From JAWLFI01 sp964525165 (GTDB lineage Bacteria > Bacteroidota > Bacteroidia > Chitinophagales > Saprospiraceae): a stretch of 11,636 nt of DNA. Every line of letters begins with the position of its first letter. Position 1 is the stretch's first letter. This document shows, piece by piece, positions 1-5,859 of this stretch. The stretch spans positions 1-11,636 of the forward strand of contig CAZGGG010000081.1 of the NCBI GenBank assembly GCA_964525165.1, in the 5' to 3' direction. A program made the translations under genes and the position numbers. The notes under the pieces were generated by a model. It made no database searches. It had not been told where the DNA came from and saw only the letters and a program-made list of their open reading frames with translations.

Positions 1-28
1 TTTGTAGCTTCAATGAACCGAAAACCTC

Positions 29-45
29 TGACCCTGAAGGGGTCA
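29..45. repeat. Small intergenic hairpin
   Basis: Perfect 6-bp arms TGACCC and GGGTCA enclose the loop TGAAG. Short palindromes of the ACCCTGAAGGGG type are scattered between genes in many Bacteroidota genomes, as I recall. No T-run follows on either strand, so I do not call it a terminator. A function is not evident. Confidence 0.45.
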
Positions 46-196
46 TATTGGCTTCTGAAGCTTTTTTAAACAAGTTTTCGCTTTGATCAAAATATTGGTT
101 TGAGAAAAATCCGCCCTTAACCAAACGGCCGGGACCTCTGCAGCTATCAAGGAAGCACGCCTCCGCAGGATTAAACGTTAAATTTTAGTCGACGCA

Positions 197-239
197 AGGC
201 TGTGGGTTTCAATGCCGACTGGTGATAGGAACGTCCGTA
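197..239 (+). repeat. 43-bp dispersed repeat, copy 1
   Basis: This 43-bp stretch matches 1441-1483 at 37 of 43 positions without gaps. The shared core is GTTTCAATGCCGACTG followed by two variable bases and GATAGGAA. Both copies lie in gene-free DNA and in the same orientation, so it is an intergenic repeat unit and not part of a gene. Unlike copy 2, it is not followed by a clear heptamer array. Confidence 0.75.
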
Positions 240-419
240 TGGGTAAGGCGTCTACTAGCAAAGGGGGATGAAATGAGACCTATGACTATTGCATAACATT
301 TTCTAGGTCTGTAGGCCCGTGCAGCTTGTGCCCTAACACTTTGTATATTGATCAGCTGAATACTCATCAAAACAGTGGCAAGGGTTGGGATTAAAATCTC
401 AAATTTATTGTTAATTACA

Positions 420-455
420 AAAACAAAAGAGGCTGTCTAATTTTGAGACAGCCTC
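420..455 (-). terminator. Rho-independent terminator of lipoprotein gene
   Basis: Perfect 10-bp arms GAGGCTGTCT (429-438) and AGACAGCCTC (446-455) enclose a 7-nt loop. Read on the minus strand, the stem is followed directly by a T-rich tract (complement of 420-428). It begins 28 bp past the stop codon of the minus-strand gene at 483, so it very likely ends that transcript. Confidence 0.9.
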
Positions 456-482
456 CAATTCTTAAGTTTTCGAAAAAAATAT

Positions 483-1004
483 TTAGTTCTCTATCGTTGC
501 TTTTTTTATGCAATCTCCTTCACCTTCCTCTGGGCAATCAGGCCAACAACTGCATTTGCCGGCAGTAATACTAGGGTCGCAATAATAACTACCGCAATTT
601 GAAGTACATTCGCATTTAACGCCCACAACAGGAGTTGCACCATCATCTGAGCGTAGGGATACCTCTGAATTTTCATACGAAATACTAAACCCAACTTTTC
701 GTTTGTTATTTTTGTCTAGACCATAAACAGCATAAAAGGTAGTTCCATCAGGAAACTTTTCAATCTGTTTTTGGAGCATGATGACTTTTTCCTCATTGTA
801 AAGTTCTTTCTCTTCATTGATCAAATCAATAAACGCTGTTGGAGAATAGAGTTTAGTTCGATATTGAATGTTTTCTTCAAATTGAGAGTATTCAAAATTA
901 TCGTTAGCGTCTAATTGTTCTTTAGGGTCAATGTCCATTTGGCATGAAAAAAGCATCACAGTTAATGCTAATAAAACCAATTTTAAAGATTGAATTCGTT
1001 CCAT
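483..1004 (-). CDS. Cysteine-rich lipoprotein, function unknown
   Basis: A 173-residue protein. Residues 1-20 form a lipoprotein signal peptide ending in the lipobox LFSC, so C21 should be lipidated and the protein anchored in the cell envelope. Residues 22-125 are charged and lack a domain I recognise. The tail carries two cysteine modules about 20 residues apart: C131-x-C133-x3-C137-x4-C142 and C151-x-C153-x3-C157-x7-C165, each opening with KC-x-C. Eight cysteines in an exported domain suggest disulfides or metal binding (inference). The ATG at 1004 is the only start giving a complete signal peptide. The gene stands alone between a clear terminator and a tandem octamer array, and looks more AT-rich than thrS nearby, consistent with a lineage-specific or acquired gene. 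The coding call is firm; the function is unknown. Confidence 0.85.
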   Translation of the reverse strand: MERIQSLKLVLLALTVMLFSCQMDIDPKEQLDANDNFEYSQFEENIQYRTKLYSPTAFIDLINEEKELYNEEKVIMLQKQIEKFPDGTTFYAVYGLDKNNKRKVGFSISYENSEVSLRSDDGATPVVGVKCECTSNCGSYYCDPSITAGKCSCWPDCPEEGEGDCIKKATIEN

Positions 1005-1012
1005 TTTGTTAA

Positions 1013-1052
1013 GATTAAAAGATTAAAAGATTAAAAGATTAAAAGATTAAAA
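1013..1052 (-). repeat. Five tandem copies of an octamer in leader
   Basis: Five uninterrupted, identical copies of GATTAAAA (TTTTAATC on the coding strand) end 8 bp before the ATG of the minus-strand lipoprotein gene. The unit is not a multiple of three, but the array is outside the coding frame. Copy-number change would alter the promoter-to-start distance or the leader length. Perfect identity suggests recent expansion. Confidence 0.95.
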
Positions 1053-1082
1053 GAATGTATGAAATAATTCATTGTTTGTCAA
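1052..1082 (-). promoter_or_regulatory. Candidate promoter of lipoprotein gene
   Basis: On the minus strand a TTG (1082-1080) stands 20 nt before TACATTCT (1059-1052). This resembles the Bacteroidota primary promoter TTG-N19-21-TAnnTTTG, matching TA and TT but not the last two bases. The -7 element abuts the octamer array, so the array would form most of the 5' leader. It is a weak match and a suggestion only. Confidence 0.35.
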
Positions 1083-1440
1083 GGTTAGAGCCCTTAAATC
1101 TTTCTCATGATATACTTTGCTCAATAAGTTCTTCTTACAATCGTTATCATGGTTTTCTGTCTTATCGGCATTTATTTATTCTTTTTATAGTAAACTAAAG
1201 CGCTTGCAGCACTTGAAAACTTTTACCTTTTGCCTTTTGTCCTTTGGCTAGCGCCCAAGGCTAATAAAGGTCGCGCACACCAACGGCGCACATGGCCTTC
1301 AGCGCTCTTATATCACTATGGTCATTCAAGATCGATTTGGAAACATTTCAATAAAATTGTGGGTCACAACCCTGACGCTCGTTTTACTCGGTTAGCACAA
1401 GCCCACAATTACCCTATACGATTGAATATAAAAGGGCTTC

Positions 1441-1483
1441 AGGCTGCGTGTTTCAATGCCGACTGACGATAGGAAGGTCGGTA
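1441..1483 (+). repeat. 43-bp dispersed repeat, copy 2
   Basis: Ungapped match to 197-239 with 6 differences in 43 bp. Here the unit is followed 4 bp later by heptamers and a TACAA module (1488-1549), so it appears to be one piece of a composite repeat. Confidence 0.75.
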
Positions 1484-1487
1484 CGCC

Positions 1488-1549
1488 GTCTGCCGTCCGA
1501 TACAAGCGTTTCACCCACGCCTTTGGCGTAGCGCGGCCTACCGGGCTTC
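1488..1549 (+). repeat. Heptamer pair plus TACAA module
   Basis: Two heptamers, GTCTGCC and GTCCGAT (1488-1501), lead into TACAAGCGTTTCACCCACG and a GC-rich tail ending ACCGGGCTT. The right edge of the window has the same order: heptamers, TACAA, TCACCC, ACCGGG (11579-11636). The modular order is therefore conserved between copies. Confidence 0.65.
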
Positions 1550-1570
1550 ATTAAAATCTAACCTTTTTGC

Positions 1571-1599
1571 TACAAATATTTCGCCCCTACGGGGCTTTA
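1571..1599 (+). repeat. TACAA module with GCCCC hairpin
   Basis: TACAAATATTTC is followed by the perfect hairpin GCCCC-TAC-GGGGC (1583-1595) and CTTTA. It shares its first half with modules at 1501, 1620 and 11613. Short repeats of this kind are common between genes in Bacteroidota, as I recall. Confidence 0.6.
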
Positions 1600-1619
1600 C
1601 ACGAACTCAAAGCTTTTAT

Positions 1620-1670
1620 TACAAATACTTTACCCACGACTTTTGCATAGCGCTCCAACAAGGTGCCGGA
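1620..1670 (+). repeat. TACAA module, diverged copy
   Basis: TACAAATACTTTACCCACG followed by ACTTTTGCATAGCGC parallels 1501-1535, where the text reads CCTTTGGCGTAGCGC. The copy has lost the symmetry of its hairpin and looks decayed. Confidence 0.55.
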
Positions 1671-1706
1671 TTCCGACAAAGGTTAGTTTTTGTCTTAGAC
1701 TGATTA

Positions 1707-1748
1707 TTAAAACGGTCAACACTATTTAGGGATGGTAATATCAGTGGT
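1707..1748 (+). repeat. Dispersed repeat shared with right edge
   Basis: The segments TTAAAA, CGGTCAA, ACTATTTA, GGATGGT and CAGTGGT occur in the same order here and at 11529-11566. Differences are single bases plus small indels. In both places GTCCG heptamers follow shortly after. Confidence 0.7.
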
Positions 1749-1779
1749 CACTGGTCCGCTGCTTGGGCGCCGCAGGCGG

Positions 1780-1807
1780 CTCTGCCGTCCGCCGTCCGCG
1801 GTCCGAC
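1780..1807 (+). repeat. GTCYGCN heptamer array
   Basis: Four consecutive 7-nt units read CTCTGCC, GTCCGCC, GTCCGCG and GTCCGAC. A further GTCCG lies at 1754. The same degenerate heptamer forms a five-unit array at 11579-11613 and a pair at 1488-1501. The array ends just before the thrS promoter region. Confidence 0.65.
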
Positions 1808-1813
1808 AAAAGG

Positions 1814-1844
1814 TTTCCCTTCTTACAGGCATTTACTACCTTTA
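1814..1844 (+). promoter_or_regulatory. Candidate thrS promoter
   Basis: TACCTTTA (1837-1844) matches the Bacteroidota -7 consensus TAnnTTTG except at the last base. A TTT (1814-1816) stands 20 nt upstream where TTG is expected. The -7 ends 24 bp before the ATG, which suits a short leader. The same TACCTTTA octamer lies upstream of rpoN. Confidence 0.4.
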
Positions 1845-1868
1845 CCTTTTCATTTTTAAAAGATCGTC

Positions 1869-3797
1869 ATGATAGAGATTACTTTCCCTGATGGGAGAAA
1901 ACAGGAGTACGATGCAGGCGTATCCGCAATGGATATCGCTCAATCGATCAGTGAAGGTCTGGCCCGCAATGTCCTTGCGGCAAAGATCAATGGTGAAGTC
2001 TGGGATGCTACGCGTCCGATAACGGGAAATGCGACCATCGAATTACTGACCTGGAACGAGACAGAGGGAAAGACGACCTTTTGGCATTCATCGGCTCACC
2101 TTTTGGCGGAAGCCCTGGAAGCTTTGTATACAGGAGTGAAGTTTGGTATTGGGCCTCCCATTGAGAATGGATTCTATTACGATGTGGATTTTGGGGATCA
2201 GGAAATCTCGAGTGATGACCTGCCGAAGATTGAAGCCAAAATGAAAGAATTGGCTCGGGAGAAGAATACCTACACGCGAAAGGAGGTGTCTAAGGCCGAC
2301 GCCTTGGCTTATTTCGAAGAAAAAGGCGATGAGTATAAGTTGGAATTGATCAGCGAATTGAATGATGGCGACATTACCTTCTATGAACAAGGGAATTTTG
2401 TGGATCTGTGTAAGGGACCTCATATCCCGGACACCGGAAAGATAAAGGCCGTCAAGTTAACGAAAGTGGCCGGTGCTTATTGGAGAGGAGATGAACAACG
2501 AAAGATGTTGACTCGGATTTACGGAATTACTTTTCCAAAGCAAAAAGAGTTGACGCAGTATCTCGAAATGGTGGAAGAAGCCAAAAAACGAGATCACAGG
2601 AAATTGGGCGCTGAGTTGGAATTATTTATGTTCTCCGAAAAAGTAGGATCAGGACTTCCTATTTGGTTGCCTAAAGGAAATGCCATTCGTGAGCGCTTGA
2701 TGAAGTTTTTACGACAGGAGCAAGAGAAGAGAGGTTACCAAATGGTGGCCACACCGCATATTGGACATAAGAATCTATATGAGACTTCAGGCCATTATGC
2801 CAAGTATGGAGAGGACTCTTTTCAGCCGATCAATACACCCAGAGAAGGCGAAGAGTTTTTGCTGAAGCCGATGAATTGTCCGCATCATTGTGAGATTTAT
2901 GCGCACAGGCCCCACTCTTATCGGGAGTTACCCTTGCGAATTGGAGAATTTGGTACTGTTTATCGTTATGAGCAAAGCGGAGAGTTACATGGTTTGTCAA
3001 GGGTTCGGGGTTTTACTCAGGACGATGCACATATTTTTTGTACCACTGAGCAGCTGAAAGACGAGTTTCTCGATGTGTTGGATTTAACCACTTTGGTATT
3101 GAAAAAAATGGGCTTTGACGATTTTACGGCTCAAATTTCCTTGCGTGACCCGGATCAGCCGGAGAAATATATCGGAACGGACGAAAATTGGGCCGCTGCC
3201 GAACAAGCCATTATCGATGCGACCAAAGAGGTCGATTTGGAGACGACTACAGAGTATGGAGAAGCGGCCTTTTACGGGCCCAAGTTGGACTTTATGATCA
3301 AGGATGCCTTGGGTCGAAAATGGCAGTTGGGAACCATTCAGGTAGATTATAGCTTGCCGGATCGATTTGAATTAGAGTATGTGGGCGCAGATAATGAGAC
3401 CCATCGTCCGGTCATGATCCACAGGGCTCCCTTTGGAAGTATGGAGCGATTCCTGTCCATTTTGATTGAGCATACCGGCGGGCATTTCCCGTTATGGTTA
3501 ACACCCGATCAGATTGCGATTTTGCCCATCAGTGATCGTTTCAACGACTATGCGAAGGGCGTTTTACAGGAATTAGGTACACATGATATCCGCGGATTTG
3601 TGGATGACCGATCAGAGAAAGTGGGTCGGAAAATCCGTGATGCAGAAGTGAAGAAGATTCCGGTGATGTTGATCATAGGGGAGAATGAGGTGGAAGAAGG
3701 AACGGTTTCCGTTCGTTTGCAGGGTCAGGGTGACCAAGGATCCATGAGTACGGCGGATTTTGTAGGGTACTTTAATGGCTTATTGCAAGAAGAATAA
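1869..3797 (+). CDS. thrS: Threonyl-tRNA synthetase
   Basis: A 642-residue cytoplasmic class II aminoacyl-tRNA synthetase that charges tRNA-Thr for translation. Domains in order are TGS (about 1-62); the second additional/editing domain with H73-x3-H77 and C181-x3-H185, which hydrolyses Ser-tRNA-Thr; the class II catalytic core (about 245-535); and the anticodon-binding domain (about 545-640). The zinc ligands that select threonine are present at C337, H388 and H518. Motif 2 is seen around R357-R367 and motif 3 at GSMERF with R527. Length equals that of E. coli ThrS, so the gene is complete. The ATG at 1869 begins the TGS domain directly. In many bacteria infC-rpmI-rplT follow thrS; here a secreted protein gene follows 67 bp later instead. 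Confidence 0.98.
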   Translation: MIEITFPDGRKQEYDAGVSAMDIAQSISEGLARNVLAAKINGEVWDATRPITGNATIELLTWNETEGKTTFWHSSAHLLAEALEALYTGVKFGIGPPIENGFYYDVDFGDQEISSDDLPKIEAKMKELAREKNTYTRKEVSKADALAYFEEKGDEYKLELISELNDGDITFYEQGNFVDLCKGPHIPDTGKIKAVKLTKVAGAYWRGDEQRKMLTRIYGITFPKQKELTQYLEMVEEAKKRDHRKLGAELELFMFSEKVGSGLPIWLPKGNAIRERLMKFLRQEQEKRGYQMVATPHIGHKNLYETSGHYAKYGEDSFQPINTPREGEEFLLKPMNCPHHCEIYAHRPHSYRELPLRIGEFGTVYRYEQSGELHGLSRVRGFTQDDAHIFCTTEQLKDEFLDVLDLTTLVLKKMGFDDFTAQISLRDPDQPEKYIGTDENWAAAEQAIIDATKEVDLETTTEYGEAAFYGPKLDFMIKDALGRKWQLGTIQVDYSLPDRFELEYVGADNETHRPVMIHRAPFGSMERFLSILIEHTGGHFPLWLTPDQIAILPISDRFNDYAKGVLQELGTHDIRGFVDDRSEKVGRKIRDAEVKKIPVMLIIGENEVEEGTVSVRLQGQGDQGSMSTADFVGYFNGLLQEE

Positions 3798-3817
3798 GGA
3801 TAGAAGAGACCTTAAAA

Positions 3818-3848
3818 TTGACTTAGGGGGGTATTATTTGTATTTTAC
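3818..3848 (+). promoter_or_regulatory. Candidate promoter of T9SS protein gene
   Basis: TTG (3818-3820) is separated by 20 nt from TATTTTAC (3841-3848), a partial match to TAnnTTTG. The leader to the ATG at 3865 would be about 10 nt. It overlaps the possible hairpin at 3826-3860, so the gene could be transcribed separately from thrS or read through from it. Confidence 0.3.
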
Positions 3849-3864
3849 GAATAAACCCCCTTTT
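3826..3864 (+). terminator. Possible weak thrS terminator or attenuator
   Basis: A G-run (3826-3831) can pair with CCCCC (3856-3860), extended by four A-T pairs around a 2-nt bulge, leaving a loop of about 14 nt. TTTT follows directly and runs into the ATG of the next gene. The long loop and bulge make this weak. If formed, it would end thrS transcripts or mask the next start. Confidence 0.3.
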
Positions 3865-5604
3865 ATGTTGCGTTTCATACTCCTACTTATTCTTCCTGTT
3901 TTTCTTCCTGCTCAAAAAGTAGCTTTCGATTTTTATCTGGCCGATACAACAGCTGATATTTGGACAGGGGATGTTCTAGTTACCGGTGGAGGGCAATACA
4001 TCGCCTTTGAATATGAGTCTGCTGATCAACAGACGATTGGTATCATGAAAATTAATCGCGAGGGCCGGCAGTTGTGGCTCAGAATGATAGATACAGATGA
4101 TATCCTTCGTAATCCCATCCTTGTGGAGGACCCTTCCGGAAATATTGATCTTTTATACGAGCTGTTTACGCAAGAAGGTTTTGGTAATTCTGACATAGCC
4201 TGGGCCAAGTTGTCTCCAGACGACGGCCAAGAAATAGCTCATTTTGTATTGGGACAGTTTGAAGCTGAAAGTATACGTGCAGCCACTTACTCCTCAGCTG
4301 GAGGTTTAATAATAGCAATTGCGCTTGCAGACAATCAGGGCTTTTATAGTTGTGGCTTACTAGAGTTGAATAGCTTGGGTCAAATTGTGCAGTCACGTTT
4401 TTATGACGCCGGTATTTACAATTATCCGAGCGATATTCAGTCTCTGGATAATGGTTATCTGGTAGCCTTTAGATCTACAGACGGTGTTACGAATCAAAAC
4501 TCCATTCATTTGTTAGAGGTAGATGATAGTTTTGACTTTGTCGCGGATCGAAAGTTAAGTTTAGAGAGTGGTGGCAACCTCAATAGTGGCGAGCTGCTTT
4601 ATCAAGCCGGCAGTCGTAAAACTTATTTCTTTTATTCAGGGTCATTTTCGGGTTTTGTGATTTTTGACGAAAGCCTAGATACGATTCGTACGATGGGATG
4701 GCCATTGGGAGATATCAACCATACCTATAATTATAAAGGTGAAGTTTACTTTTCAGATGATAATGGTGCTTTTTGCGGTTTTAAAGGAGATGAGTTGCAA
4801 ATGCGTACCTATAGCTTAGAAACTCAATATAGTGGAATCAGGCAAATGGATTTAGATACTACAGAGTGGGCACTTTATGGGACAGGTCTCTATACAGACT
4901 TTTCTTCAAACCGACGACGAGTGGCGGTTGCCAAGAGCTTTATTCAACGTGAAATGTCATGCGGGAGCTTTTCGCGCGTCACGCCATTTGCAGAATCGGA
5001 AGATTTGCAAATTACAGAGGAAAATTTAGTACCTAATAATACTGGAAACACTGCCGTTAAACCCTTGTCTTATAATTGGACTATTCCGAATATTGTGAAA
5101 AATGATTCTTGTCGCATTCATTGTCAGCCCTTGGATTTGAAATTTACCGCATCAGGGGACGAGTTGAATTATACCTTTACGGTAGAGAATCCAGATACCA
5201 ATGCAACCTATGAGTGGTTGGTAGATGGAACGCCCATTTTTGGTACAGGACCTATGATTGCATACAGTTTCGCCCAGGAAGGCAATTTTGAGGTTTGTTC
5301 CAGGGGTTATAATATATGTTCATCAGATACCTCCTGTAATACGGTAACGGTTATGCGCTCAAATGCAGCTGCCATCAAACAATCATCTCTTCAGGTATAC
5401 CCCAATCCCGTTAATAATCGCCTCTTTGTTCAGTCTGAACAACAGATTGAAAGGCTCGAAATATTATCCGTGTATGGGCAACTGATTCGCTCCTATGCTT
5501 CCACAAAAGAGCTATTTATAGAAGGATTAATACCCGGAAATTATTTGCTTATGATCGAATATATAGATGGTCAAAGAGAGCGGAAAATGTTCATCAAACA
5601 GTAA
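3865..5604 (+). CDS. Secreted T9SS protein with PKD-like domain
   Basis: A 579-residue exported protein of unknown role. Residues 1-17 form a signal peptide ending LPAQ. Residues 18-420 contain recurring strand patterns of the type seen in beta-propellers, such as LLELNSLGQIVQSRF, but no repeat I can name. Residues 424-497 look like a PKD-type beta-sandwich (YEWLVDGTPIF, then YSFAQEGNFEV). Residues 507-579 form a type A T9SS sorting domain: VYPNP near 511-515, then LSVYGQLI and GLIPGNYLLMI. Such domains are normally cleaved as the protein crosses the outer membrane and is attached to the surface or released. I chose the ATG at 3865 because a frame from 3775 would overlap thrS and bury the signal peptide behind 30 charged residues. 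Confidence 0.9.
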   Translation: MLRFILLLILPVFLPAQKVAFDFYLADTTADIWTGDVLVTGGGQYIAFEYESADQQTIGIMKINREGRQLWLRMIDTDDILRNPILVEDPSGNIDLLYELFTQEGFGNSDIAWAKLSPDDGQEIAHFVLGQFEAESIRAATYSSAGGLIIAIALADNQGFYSCGLLELNSLGQIVQSRFYDAGIYNYPSDIQSLDNGYLVAFRSTDGVTNQNSIHLLEVDDSFDFVADRKLSLESGGNLNSGELLYQAGSRKTYFFYSGSFSGFVIFDESLDTIRTMGWPLGDINHTYNYKGEVYFSDDNGAFCGFKGDELQMRTYSLETQYSGIRQMDLDTTEWALYGTGLYTDFSSNRRRVAVAKSFIQREMSCGSFSRVTPFAESEDLQITEENLVPNNTGNTAVKPLSYNWTIPNIVKNDSCRIHCQPLDLKFTASGDELNYTFTVENPDTNATYEWLVDGTPIFGTGPMIAYSFAQEGNFEVCSRGYNICSSDTSCNTVTVMRSNAAAIKQSSLQVYPNPVNNRLFVQSEQQIERLEILSVYGQLIRSYASTKELFIEGLIPGNYLLMIEYIDGQRERKMFIKQ

Positions 5605-5859
5605 ATGAAGCTGAGGCAAAATAAATCGAATGGTGTATTTTTCAATCGTACTTTTCTTTCTTTAGAAATACCAAGACTTCATACTATTTGAGATCGGAAT
5701 GCCTGTCATTCCACAATTAGATTTATCAATCAATCAATCAAAAAAGGTGTTCCTAAAAGCGTGCAACTTTGTCTGCTCTTATTGCCTGATATGACATTAC
5801 AATAGTTAAAAAATGTAGCAAAGCTTTTTCTCACCCCATTTATGTGCTAAAACTAAACC
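5605..5859. other. Gap between converging genes
   Basis: No gene is visible. There is a 6-bp hairpin GGAATG-CCTGT-CATTCC (5696-5712) without a T-run, and four tandem TCAA units (5726-5741). Neither is convincing as a terminator for the T9SS gene or the aminopeptidase gene that converge here. Confidence 0.5.

Larger units (their letters stand above)
1..428. other. Gene-free left edge
   Basis: No reading frame here resembles a protein, and I recognise no RNA gene. The stretch holds a small hairpin (29-45) and a 43-bp dispersed repeat copy (197-239), both listed separately. The sequence after the repeat copy (240-330), GC-richer than its flanks, looks like decayed repeat material rather than coding DNA. 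From about 395 it becomes AT-rich and runs into the terminator of the lipoprotein gene. Confidence 0.6.
1083..1868. other. Gene-free repeat mosaic
   Basis: Nearly 800 bp without a convincing gene. The left part is AT-rich. From about 1219 there is pyrimidine-rich low-complexity sequence (TTTTACCTTTTGCCTTTT). From 1441 onward, GC-rich dispersed repeat modules follow one another, listed separately, until the thrS promoter. The one open frame (1230-1466) runs straight into the 43-bp repeat and looks incidental. No transposase or terminal inverted repeats are visible. Confidence 0.7.

Noticed and set aside
197..239. tRNA fragment, because GGTTTCAATGCC resembles a T-loop
   Set aside because: No acceptor, D or anticodon arms can be paired around it, and the copy at 1441-1483 lacks them too.
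506..694. Minus-strand open frame inside the lipoprotein gene
   Set aside because: It is a shadow in another frame of the lipoprotein, with no start context or domain.
1013..1052. CRISPR-like repeat array
   Set aside because: The units are 8 bp and contiguous with no spacers, so this is a simple tandem repeat.
1230..1466. Open frame of 78 codons on the plus strand
   Set aside because: It has no recognisable domain, runs through low-complexity DNA and ends inside the 43-bp dispersed repeat. The composition looks like translated repeat, not a gene.
3775..3864. Longer start for the T9SS protein
   Set aside because: It overlaps the end of thrS and would put 30 charged residues before an excellent signal peptide. 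The ATG at 3865 is preferred.
5726..5741. Four TCAA units as a phase-variable tract
   Set aside because: It lies in the gap between converging genes, away from any start codon, and four units are too few to argue for a switch.
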